Assembly (NCBI GenBank): GCA_963977105.1
Contig: CAXBNI010000001.1
Span: 248,001 to 312,000 of the forward strand
Length of the DNA stretch: 64,000 bases
Source of the DNA: UBA2705 sp963977105
GTDB lineage: Bacteria; Pseudomonadota; Alphaproteobacteria; Micavibrionales; Micavibrionaceae
Direction of reading: 5' to 3'
Shown here: positions 1 to 7,773 of the stretch, piece after piece
Numbering within the stretch: position 1 is the first letter of the stretch
Layout of the letters: every line of letters begins with the position of its first letter
Position numbers and translations under genes: made by a program
Notes under the pieces: model-generated
Databases searched by the model: none
Seen by the model: only the letters and a program-made list of their open reading frames with translations
What the model was told of the DNA's origin: nothing

Positions 1-30
1 CTGCATGTTGTTTTCTGCGGGGCTGCTCAT
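1..30 (-). CDS. 5' end of a gene leaving the window (partial)
   Basis: An ATG at 28-30 on the minus strand opens a frame with no stop before the window edge; the ten visible residues begin MSSPAENNMQ. A Shine-Dalgarno-like GGAG lies 8-11 bases upstream, which supports a real start. Ten residues are too few to name the product. It is divergent from the next gene, with about 175 bases between the two starts. Confidence 0.5.
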   Translation of the reverse strand, partial: MSSPAENNMQ

Positions 31-206
31 TATATTTATCTCCGTTCAATATTAACTGCTGCGATCATACTGAAAAACGGGAGGGGGGAAAAGGGCTGCG
101 CCGTAAAAAACGACGCACACGCACAGTTTATAATGCATGGCTAAGGTGTTAATCATTCTGTAAAGTTTGTGCGCTATGATCTAAGCAGATAGTTAAGGGA
201 TGTCTA

Positions 207-695
207 ATGAAGGAAAAGTTTAATATTGTCGTATGCGGCAAGCCGCCGCGCACCGTGCTAGAGCAAGCGCATGATAAGTTGACGCGCATAGCTTTGACGC
301 TGCTTGACCCTAAACATCCGCAGGCCTACAGCACTTGCTGTCATTCGCATACGGGGAAGAGCCTAAGGGAGCAGCCCGAAGACTTTAATGACACAGATGA
401 AATTGTTTTACTTGGCGCAGGGGGCGTGATTGCACATTCGATTATTAAAGGCGATGGTGATGAAATAAAATCAGATACGCTCTGTGGGCGCGATGATTTG
501 GGACTGGAGCTGAAAACAGATGGCGATAACCCGCATTATAAATTCACGCGTGTTGCAGGCGCGCAAACGTATGAATATATGAGCGTTGATTTTCGGGTGT
601 CACTGAAAGAGTTCAAAGAGCATTATGTCGATAAAATACGCAGCACAATGTACGCTCAGCCAAACACGCAGGCAGATAACGATGTCGTGTCTTAA
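207..695 (+). CDS. hypothetical protein, 162 aa
   Basis: I do not recognise this protein. The ATG is preceded by AAGGGA at a good distance, and a TATGAT hexamer at 173-178 could be its -10 element. There is no signal peptide or membrane segment, so it is probably cytoplasmic. The middle is acidic and glycine-rich, with a short hydrophobic run (IVLLGAGGVIAHSII) near residues 66-80. Two adjacent cysteines followed by HSH near residues 44-48 could bind metal, but that is only a guess. It stands alone, convergent with the DUF465 gene that follows. Confidence 0.6.
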   Translation: MKEKFNIVVCGKPPRTVLEQAHDKLTRIALTLLDPKHPQAYSTCCHSHTGKSLREQPEDFNDTDEIVLLGAGGVIAHSIIKGDGDEIKSDTLCGRDDLGLELKTDGDNPHYKFTRVAGAQTYEYMSVDFRVSLKEFKEHYVDKIRSTMYAQPNTQADNDVVS

Positions 696-713
696 TTGCC
701 GTGTTGCTTACAC

Positions 714-920
714 TTAAGCAATAATATCTGGCAATAAACTACTGTCAATTTTTTGGATAATATCTTTCAGAACAAGCTTACGCTTTTTCATGCGTGCCAT
801 CTGTAGGAAGTCAATCGGCTGAGTTTGTGAAAGACGTTCGATGATGTCATCAAGGTCTTTATGTTCGTGTTTCAGCTCTGCGAGTCTTTCGCGAAGGATT
901 TCTTCTTCTTCAGGATCCAT
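714..920 (-). CDS. YdcH family (DUF465) small coiled-coil protein
   Basis: A 68-residue, highly charged, all-helical protein. It matches the DUF465/YdcH pattern: an acidic N-terminus, a heptad-rich middle (residues 8-32), and a basic QMARMKKRKLVLKDII stretch before the end. Members are small cytoplasmic proteins common in Alphaproteobacteria, and their function is unknown. The gene is convergent with the hypothetical gene before it and divergent from phosphofructokinase. The 250 bases between its start and 1173 are AT-rich and show no convincing gene. Confidence 0.8.
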   Translation of the reverse strand: MDPEEEEILRERLAELKHEHKDLDDIIERLSQTQPIDFLQMARMKKRKLVLKDIIQKIDSSLLPDIIA

Positions 921-1172
921 AGTGTTCTTTACTAGTTTGATGTCATACGCAATTATAAATAATCTAAGCTATATTATCAAAAAAAATGCTTTTGCGGTAC
1001 TGTTTTTTTGTGCAGGCAGCAAACAAGGCGTTTTATATCTTAACAAAGGATGCTTTTCTGGGTTTTTATATTTTTCAAATGGCTATATCTTGCTAACATG
1101 TTACATTAAAGCAGTATTTCATTTGTATCCTGCATATACATCAATAGATTCATTCAAAGAAGATTAAGCACC

Positions 1173-2255
1173 ATGAGCAAGAAGAGAATAGGTATTTTAA
1201 CAAGTGGGGGCGATTGTGCGGGGCTAAATGCCGTTATTCGCGCTGTGGTGCACCGTGCGGATTTATTGGACTGGGAAGTCTATGGCATCATTAATGGCAC
1301 TGCAGGGCTAATGAAAGAGGACCCTGAATACCGCAAATTAGAATTAAAAGATTTTGATGGCAATATGCTGCGCCGTGGCGGTACGATTCTGGGGACGACA
1401 AATAAGGGCAATCCGTTTGCCTACCCAATGGCTGATGGGACGTTCAAAGACCGCAGCGATGAAATTATCGCAGGCGCAAAGAAATTAGGCCTCGAGGCCA
1501 TTATTGGTATTGGCGGCGATGGCAGCTTTGCTATATTGCAAAAGCTTGCGGCTAAGGGCGGCTTTAAATTAGTTGGTATTCCAAAAACAATTGATAATGA
1601 TATCGGTAAAACAGAAACATCGGTTGGTTTTGATACTGCTGTAGCTGTTGCAACCGAAGCGCTTGACCGATTGCAGCCAACTGCCGCGTCACATGACCGT
1701 GTGATGATTTTGGAAGTTATGGGGCGCGATGCGGGGCATATTGCGCTTTCTGCCGGCATTGCTGGTGGTGCAGATGTTATTCTGTTACCTGAAATTCCGT
1801 ATTCGATTGATGCGGTTGCCGCGAAGATCCAAAATGTAAAAGATAAAGGGCGTAACTTTGCCCTTGTGGTTATTTCAGAAGCTGTAAAAAAATCAGATGG
1901 CGGTAGTTCTAAGGTTGAGTACGCTGATGGCGAGCGCCGTTATGGTGGCATTGGTTATACAATTGGTGACGAAATAGCCAAGGCGACAGGTTTTGAAACA
2001 CGCGTCACTATATTGGGGCATGTGCAGCGTGGCTCTGCGCCAAGTTACAATGACCGTGTTCTTGCATCGGCATTTGGTGTAAAGGCTGTGGATTTAGTTG
2101 CTGAAGGAAAGTTTGACCGTATGGTCGCATGGCAAGACCGTCAAATTGTTGACGTTGCCATCGCAGACGCTATTGCAGCATATCAGGAAGTTGATCTTGA
2201 TGGGACGTTGGTCCATACTGCACGGGCGCTCGGTATTTGTTTAGGGGATAAATAA
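1173..2255 (+). CDS. pfkA: 6-phosphofructokinase, mixed-substrate group III type
   Basis: Phosphorylates fructose 6-phosphate to fructose 1,6-bisphosphate in glycolysis. The 360-residue length and motifs fit the PFKA fold: N-terminal LTSGGDCAGLNAV, GGDGS at 114-118, PKTIDND at 137-143, and EVMGRDAGHIA near 180. In this superfamily the residue after GGD and the residue before TIDND sort phosphoryl donors. Here glycine sits in the first position (as in ATP enzymes) and lysine in the second (as in PPi enzymes). Characterised actinobacterial enzymes with this Gly/Lys pair use ATP, so ATP is the likelier donor; this is inferred. Three bases separate it from the PH-domain gene, so the two are probably cotranscribed. 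Confidence 0.95.
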   Translation: MSKKRIGILTSGGDCAGLNAVIRAVVHRADLLDWEVYGIINGTAGLMKEDPEYRKLELKDFDGNMLRRGGTILGTTNKGNPFAYPMADGTFKDRSDEIIAGAKKLGLEAIIGIGGDGSFAILQKLAAKGGFKLVGIPKTIDNDIGKTETSVGFDTAVAVATEALDRLQPTAASHDRVMILEVMGRDAGHIALSAGIAGGADVILLPEIPYSIDAVAAKIQNVKDKGRNFALVVISEAVKKSDGGSSKVEYADGERRYGGIGYTIGDEIAKATGFETRVTILGHVQRGSAPSYNDRVLASAFGVKAVDLVAEGKFDRMVAWQDRQIVDVAIADAIAAYQEVDLDGTLVHTARALGICLGDK

Positions 2256-2258
2256 TCA

Positions 2259-2807
2259 ATGCAATATGTATTACAATCACTCGCACCAGATGAAGAAATC
2301 GTCCATATAGGGCGCTATCACTGGATGTATAATGTTGCCGCATCGTTTAGTATTGTATGGGGTGTGATTTCATGTATCGCGATCCTTATTGTACCTGTCT
2401 ATCTATATACGCATTTCGGCTTGCCAACTGTGCAGGCGACAATGGGGATGGGGGATAGCTGGATTGATTATATACGCGCGCTGCACCCTATTATTAAACT
2501 CGCGTCTTTAATGGCTTTTGTGCTTGGCCTTCTTAAGTTTGCCAAACAAATGGTTGATAAGGTCACAACAGAAATTGCAGTAACGACGTCGCGCCTTATC
2601 TATAAGCGTGGTCTAGTGGCACGTTATGTGGGCGAGATTAGCATTGACCGTATTGAAGGCGTAAACGTCTTGCAGGGCTTTTGGGGACGTATTTTCGACT
2701 TTGGTCGGGTGGTTGTTCGCGGCATGGGGGTTGGCGAAGTTATTCTGCCGCCACTCGCGCGCCCCATTATCTTCCGTAAAGCGATTGAAAAAGCACGTAC
2801 ACTTTAA
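2259..2807 (+). CDS. PH domain-containing (bPH2/YdbS-like) membrane protein
   Basis: 182 residues with two hydrophobic segments (about residues 26-50 and 72-92), followed by a bacterial PH-like domain. The TEIAVTTSRLIYKRGLV and EISIDRIEGVNVLQG stretches are typical of the bPH2 family found in YdbS-like proteins. Such proteins sit in the inner membrane with the PH domain in the cytoplasm; their function is poorly known. It starts 3 bases after the pfk stop, and ilvD follows 53 bases later. A link to glycolysis is not implied by this position. Confidence 0.8.
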   Translation: MQYVLQSLAPDEEIVHIGRYHWMYNVAASFSIVWGVISCIAILIVPVYLYTHFGLPTVQATMGMGDSWIDYIRALHPIIKLASLMAFVLGLLKFAKQMVDKVTTEIAVTTSRLIYKRGLVARYVGEISIDRIEGVNVLQGFWGRIFDFGRVVVRGMGVGEVILPPLARPIIFRKAIEKARTL

Positions 2808-2860
2808 ACGCGTTGATTTAAAAAAGTATTTCAAACACATATTCACTGTGGAGAGAACAC

Positions 2861-4591
2861 ATGAAAGATTCCAATGGTAAATGGGATAAATCTAAACTTG
2901 TCAGCCGTTATGTAACGGAGGGTGCGAAGTCTGCGCCGCATCGTGCGTATTATTACGCGATGGGATTGACAGAAGAGGAGATTCATCAGCCATTGGTCGG
3001 CGTTGCCACATGTTGGAACGAAGCGGCGCCCTGTAACATTGCTTTGCAGCGTCAGGCGCAATCGGTCAAGCGCGGCGTTAAGGAAGGGCACGGTACGCCA
3101 CGAGAATTCACGACGATTACAGTGACGGACGGCATTGCGATGGGGCATGAAGGCATGCGCTCATCTTTAGTCTCGCGTGAAGTTATTGCGGATAGCGTGG
3201 AGTTGACAATGCGCGGGCACTGCTATGACGCATTGGTGGGACTTGCTGGCTGTGATAAGTCACTCCCCGGTATGATGATGGTAATGCTGCGCCTAAACGT
3301 GCCGTCCGTCTTTATGTATGGGGGGTCAATCCTACCCGGCAAATTCCGTGGTGAAGATGTTACGATTATTGATGTGTTTGAAGGTGTAGGAAAACACGCA
3401 ACAGGCAAATTCAGTGATGGTGACTTAAAAGAAATGGAATGTGCGGCTTGTCCGTCGGCAGGGGCATGTGGAGGCCAGTTTACGGCGAACACAATGGCCT
3501 GTGTGTCTGAGGCCATCGGCCTTGCGCTGCCCAATTCGGCAGGCGCACCGGCGCCGTATGAATCACGTGATGAGTATGCTGCGGCATCAGGCGTGGCCGT
3601 TATGAATTTAATTGAAAAGAACATACGGCCGCGCGATATTGTAACGCGCAAGGCGCTTGAAAACGGCGCTGCAATTGTCGCAGCAACGGGCGGCTCTACC
3701 AATGCCGCGCTGCATTTGCCCGCTATGGCGCATGAGTGCGGTATTGATTTTGATATTCATGACGTGGCGGAAATATTCAAGAAAACGCCTTATATCACAG
3801 ACCTTAAGCCGGGCGGTAAATACGTATCCAAAGACTTGTATGATGTTGGCGGTGTCGGTGTGGTTCTTAAAGTGCTGCTTGATGGGGGCTATTTACATGG
3901 TGACTGTATGACTGTTACAGGCAAATCTTTGGCTGAAAACTTGGCGGATGTTAAGTTCCCTGAAAACCAAGATGTTGTCCGTCCATTATCAGCGCCAATA
4001 CACCCTACAGGCGGCGTTGTGGGCTTGCGCGGCAATCTGGCATCGGAAGGGGCTATTGTGAAAATAGCAGGCCTTGATGAACTTGTTTTTGAAGGCCCTG
4101 CGCGGGTTTTTGAATCTGAAGAAGATTGCTATAAGGCCGTGCAGGCACGTGATTATAAAGATGGGGATGTATTGGTTATTCGTAACGAAGGGCCAAAAGG
4201 CGGCCCTGGTATGCGTGAAATGCTTTCGACCACGGCGGCGCTTTATGGGCAGGATACAGGCGGCAAAGTGGCGTTAATCACTGACGGCCGTTTTTCTGGC
4301 GGGACGCGCGGTTTTTGTATTGGGCATGTTAGCCCCGAAGCTGCTGTTGGCGGGCCCATTGGCCTGCTGAAAGATGGTGATATGATCCGCATTAATGCGG
4401 AAGCGGGGACATTAGACGTGAAGCTAAGCGATGAAGAGCTTGCTGAGCGCCGCAAAACATGGCAGCCGCGTGAGCATAACTATCAATCAGGCGCGCTATA
4501 TAAATATGCACAATTGGTGGGCTCTGCCGAGTTTGGCGCGGTAACGCATCCGGGCGCAAAGGCTGAAAAACACGTTTTTGCTGATTTATAA
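2861..4591 (+). CDS. ilvD: dihydroxy-acid dehydratase
   Basis: Dehydrates 2,3-dihydroxy acids to 2-keto acids in valine, isoleucine and leucine (and pantothenate) synthesis. The 576-residue length is normal for the IlvD/EDD family. Seen: GLAGCDKSLPGMMM and CPSAGACGGQFTANTM, which carry the iron-sulfur cysteines, and the C-terminal TDGRFSGGTRGFCIGHVSPEA stretch that shapes the active site. The ATG has GGAGAG at good spacing. It converges on the nitrilase-like gene, with 12 bases between them and no obvious terminator. Confidence 0.97.
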   Translation: MKDSNGKWDKSKLVSRYVTEGAKSAPHRAYYYAMGLTEEEIHQPLVGVATCWNEAAPCNIALQRQAQSVKRGVKEGHGTPREFTTITVTDGIAMGHEGMRSSLVSREVIADSVELTMRGHCYDALVGLAGCDKSLPGMMMVMLRLNVPSVFMYGGSILPGKFRGEDVTIIDVFEGVGKHATGKFSDGDLKEMECAACPSAGACGGQFTANTMACVSEAIGLALPNSAGAPAPYESRDEYAAASGVAVMNLIEKNIRPRDIVTRKALENGAAIVAATGGSTNAALHLPAMAHECGIDFDIHDVAEIFKKTPYITDLKPGGKYVSKDLYDVGGVGVVLKVLLDGGYLHGDCMTVTGKSLAENLADVKFPENQDVVRPLSAPIHPTGGVVGLRGNLASEGAIVKIAGLDELVFEGPARVFESEEDCYKAVQARDYKDGDVLVIRNEGPKGGPGMREMLSTTAALYGQDTGGKVALITDGRFSGGTRGFCIGHVSPEAAVGGPIGLLKDGDMIRINAEAGTLDVKLSDEELAERRKTWQPREHNYQSGALYKYAQLVGSAEFGAVTHPGAKAEKHVFADL

Positions 4592-4603
4592 GGAAAGACA
4601 GCT

Positions 4604-5581
4604 TTAAACCGTAAATACCCTTGCAAGGCCAGCTATTTCTTTGCTCTTGTTCGCCGTAATATAAAAAGCATGATCAGGCTTATGGCTATGTAGCTTTCTG
4701 TGGCCGGCTTGTTCCAGATGTTCTGGAGGAACACTCACTGAGCAGAGCGTCGCTTTAGACGCCTCTTGGGGGAGCTTTTGAAAATGAGCCGCGGCGACGC
4801 TCATACAGCTGTTAAAGGCAGCACTTGCGCTCGCGATACCATGGCGATGCCAGAAAGATTCTTTGGGGGAGCGTTCAAAGCGATGAATGTTTGCTGTAGC
4901 AAGTACTATGCGATCCTGCTTCTCTCTAAACAACTTTTCAAAACGCGGCTGGATAACCTCTTTAAAATAAGCAAAAGCGTCACGGCCCTCGTGGAGGTTG
5001 CCATTGTTATCTTCAAGTAAAACTATGTTACGCATACGCTGTATGTTTGAGCGTTTTGCATCGATAAACCCAAACATGTCGTAGCATGCACAAAGCAGGG
5101 CAAATCTATCGCCGTTGAGTTTTGCATAGCGGCGTTCGTCATAAAAATCTTTTTCGTGCACAAGCATGACAGGATTTTTCAAGCCATCAAAGTCCTCTTG
5201 TACGGGACATATTTTTCGACCAACGCCACTCACTTTATTAAAGTTCAGAGCGAGAGAAATCTGTTCACCGCCGATTATACGGTTGTGTCTTTTTTGTGGC
5301 TTTGTATCAATGCCGATAATTAAATTGGCGTTAGGGGAAGATTCGATTAAAGGGCGGATGACATTTTTTAGGTCTGTAACTATAGGGGCGTGATCTAAGG
5401 TTTGATCTGTAATGTTCAAGGTGTCGAGATATAGGTAACCACCTGGCAAAATAATAGCCTCAAGATCAGTTATGTTGTTTTTAATGACCTTACTTACAAG
5501 AGTGTTCAAGTTTTCTATGCGCTCTGCGTTGGATATTGTGTCCTTATCTGCGCCTTTTTGGCAGTATGAAATTACACGCAT
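4604..5581 (-). CDS. nitrilase (carbon-nitrogen hydrolase)-like protein, possibly inactive
   Basis: 325 residues, soluble, with a strong GGGGAGAG ribosome site. Several stretches echo the carbon-nitrogen hydrolase fold: DLEAIILPGGYLYLD near residues 40-54, where family members carry a catalytic glutamate (FPE); FALLCACYDMFGF near residues 160-172, at the place of the catalytic cysteine; and a late SFWHRHGIASASAAFNSC stretch. The glutamate position reads Gly-Gly here, so either catalysis differs or the protein is not a hydrolase. I am moderately sure of the fold and unsure of any activity. Neighbours give no pathway clue. Confidence 0.5.
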   Translation of the reverse strand: MRVISYCQKGADKDTISNAERIENLNTLVSKVIKNNITDLEAIILPGGYLYLDTLNITDQTLDHAPIVTDLKNVIRPLIESSPNANLIIGIDTKPQKRHNRIIGGEQISLALNFNKVSGVGRKICPVQEDFDGLKNPVMLVHEKDFYDERRYAKLNGDRFALLCACYDMFGFIDAKRSNIQRMRNIVLLEDNNGNLHEGRDAFAYFKEVIQPRFEKLFREKQDRIVLATANIHRFERSPKESFWHRHGIASASAAFNSCMSVAAAHFQKLPQEASKATLCSVSVPPEHLEQAGHRKLHSHKPDHAFYITANKSKEIAGLARVFTV

Positions 5582-5894
5582 TTTAGCTCTCCCCTATAAT
5601 GCTTTTTTATTCTAAATAGCACTTCCTCGTACTTATGTCAATGCGAGGTGCGGTTTATTATGGCAAGATGGTGGGCTGTAACGGAACTTTTTCGCTTAGT
5701 AATCTGTTGGCTAGACACTGCATCTAACAGCGTACCCAATGGCTATGGATTTATGCGTTTAATCTAATATTGTAAGAGCAGCTTATAACTATGCACCCCT
5801 TATATTTACTGCATTTAGTGTAAGTAATCTTTCGTTAATAGGTTTGTGAAACAATCAAGATGTAAGGCTCACTATCTACGATTAGGAAATCACC
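5582..5894. other. intergenic region between two divergent genes
   Basis: This 313-base gap holds the promoters of the nitrilase-like gene (leftward) and the L,D-transpeptidase (rightward). A CTATAATGC stretch just inside the left edge contains TATAAT on the plus strand. A 35-codon plus-strand reading frame at 5660-5767 (starting MARWWAVTELFRL) has no well-spaced ribosome site and resembles nothing I know; I do not call it a gene. I see no repeats or structured RNA. Confidence 0.4.
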
Positions 5895-7613
5895 ATGTTT
5901 TGTTCATTTATTCCCTCAGAAAATTTTAGCAAGAGACTGCTGTTGACGGCTGCTGTGGCAGGTGTTGTGTTGGTTTCTTCTTTCGGTGCAACGCCGGCGC
6001 AGGCTTCGTATTTACAGCGCTATTTAATTTCAAGCGATGCGGTGAAAAATAAAGATATTCATTTTAATGCGGCTGTCTTTGCGGATGTACAAAAGTTCTA
6101 TGCAGAGCGTGGGTATGCGCCGGTTTGGGTTTCTAATGAAAGTGGTATGAGCGCTAATGCAAAAACTGCGATTTCAGAATTGGAACAATCTTGGCAGCAT
6201 GGACTGCGCCCTGATAAATACTTAAGCAAGGATGTTTTAGGCGCAGAATACAGCAAGCGCCGCAGCGTTTTAGCACGCAGTGAGTTTTTGCTTTCTTATG
6301 GCCTCGCCTTATATGCGCATGACATGACATCTATGCGTGTTGACCCGCGTGCAATCAAACAGAAAGCAGAATATTGGCGTGCGCCAATTACGGGTGAGAG
6401 CGCATTGCGCGTTTTGTCAGCAGCTAAAAATGACGGCGAGCTTCGTAGCGCGATTGAAAAAATGTCACCACAAAACGGTCTATATCGCCGCCTTAAAAAT
6501 GAATATGTCCGTCTTGTCTCAACAGGCGAACTGAGTAAGGCGCAGGTGGTTGTCCGTATGGAAGGGCTTATTCGCCCCGGTCAATCACACAAGTCTATTG
6601 CACAGTTCCGCGAACGTATGGGGCTCGAAAAATTAGCAGGCATGGATAATTATGTTTATGATGATGTACTGGCTGATAAAATCAAAGCCTTTCAACAAGA
6701 TAATGGTCTGAAAACAGATGGCGTGCTCGGCCCGCAAACCGTTAAGTATTTAAACCGTACCGCCGAAGGGCGCGCGGAGCAATTATTAGCGAATATGGAG
6801 CGTATGCGCTGGTTAGAGCCGAACAAGCCAAAACGCTATGTTGAGGTAAACATTCCCTCAATGTCACTATGGGGCTTTGAAAACGGCAAGGCGGTGTTAA
6901 GTATGCCGGTTGTTGTCGGCCGCGTTGGCCGCCCGACACAAAGCTTTAAGGCTGAGATTACAGGCGTGCGTATTAACCCGAAATGGACCGTGCCACACCG
7001 TATCAGAACGCAGGATTTTTGGCCTGACTTAAAACAAGACGCAAACGTTTTAGCCGAAAAGAATATTGACGTTATCGAAGGCTATGGCCGCGACGCGATT
7101 TACCATGACCCAACGGCGATTGACTGGAATAATATAAGCTATCGTGAGTTTAATAAGTATCGTTTGGTGCAAAAACCAGGTGACCATAACGCTTTGGGAC
7201 GTATCCGCGTGTTAATGCCGAATAACTATACGATCTATTTACATGATACAAACCACCCAGAGGTGTTTGAAAAAGACTACCGCGCGGCTAGTTCTGGCTG
7301 TATCCGCCTTAAATACCCTGAAAAAATGGCAGAATTTCTGTTGCGGGGGCATGAGGCATCATGGGGCTCAGATAAAATGGGGGCGATCTATTCAAGCCTA
7401 AAGACGACAGATTTGCAGATTGAAGACACAATGCCAGTCTACATTCTCTACCAGACAAACTGGTTGAACAATAAAGGCGATATTGTCTTTGGCCCTGATT
7501 TGTATAAACGAGACAAAAAGCTTATCGCTTTATTAAAACAGCAAGGTGATTTTTATATGCCGCAGGTAAAAGACCGTATGGAAGACGGTATTAAGCTGGC
7601 CTCTCGCGAATAA
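5895..7613 (+). CDS. L,D-transpeptidase of the YcbB (LdtD) type
   Basis: A periplasmic enzyme that makes 3-3 crosslinks in peptidoglycan. The 572 residues show an N-terminal signal peptide (hydrophobic core about 15-32, cleavage after TPAQA), a helical scaffold domain (about 35-240) with WRAPITGESALRVL, a peptidoglycan-binding repeat (KAFQQDNGLKTDGVLGPQT, about 257-276), and a YkuD catalytic domain. The active site is visible as IYLHDTN followed by SSGCIRL with the nucleophile at Cys469. The layout matches YcbB rather than the short Ybi-type enzymes. A strong terminator follows. The ldtR gene lies 16 kb away and could control it; that is inference. Confidence 0.93.
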   Translation: MFCSFIPSENFSKRLLLTAAVAGVVLVSSFGATPAQASYLQRYLISSDAVKNKDIHFNAAVFADVQKFYAERGYAPVWVSNESGMSANAKTAISELEQSWQHGLRPDKYLSKDVLGAEYSKRRSVLARSEFLLSYGLALYAHDMTSMRVDPRAIKQKAEYWRAPITGESALRVLSAAKNDGELRSAIEKMSPQNGLYRRLKNEYVRLVSTGELSKAQVVVRMEGLIRPGQSHKSIAQFRERMGLEKLAGMDNYVYDDVLADKIKAFQQDNGLKTDGVLGPQTVKYLNRTAEGRAEQLLANMERMRWLEPNKPKRYVEVNIPSMSLWGFENGKAVLSMPVVVGRVGRPTQSFKAEITGVRINPKWTVPHRIRTQDFWPDLKQDANVLAEKNIDVIEGYGRDAIYHDPTAIDWNNISYREFNKYRLVQKPGDHNALGRIRVLMPNNYTIYLHDTNHPEVFEKDYRAASSGCIRLKYPEKMAEFLLRGHEASWGSDKMGAIYSSLKTTDLQIEDTMPVYILYQTNWLNNKGDIVFGPDLYKRDKKLIALLKQQGDFYMPQVKDRMEDGIKLASRE

Positions 7614-7644
7614 GTGAACTGGTGAATATATGAAGTTTAGGAAG

Positions 7645-7673
7645 AAAGCTGGCGCAAATGCCAGCTTTTTTAC
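7645..7673 (+). terminator. Rho-independent terminator after the L,D-transpeptidase gene
   Basis: The arms AAGCTGGC and GCCAGCTT form a perfect 8-bp stem with a short loop, followed by a T run. It begins about 30 bases after the stop codon. Confidence 0.9.
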
Positions 7674-7773
7674 GTTGTGGTGGTGTGTATAAGTCTATAT
7701 CTGCCAATGCCTGAGCCAATGATTCATGCTAGCTTTTAAAACGGTAAAGCAATTGATTCTTGAGGAGGAATAC

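Noticed and set aside
841..1167. 108-codon open frame upstream of phosphofructokinase
   Set aside because: It overlaps the DUF465 gene on the other strand, has low-complexity hydrophobic content, and no ribosome site.
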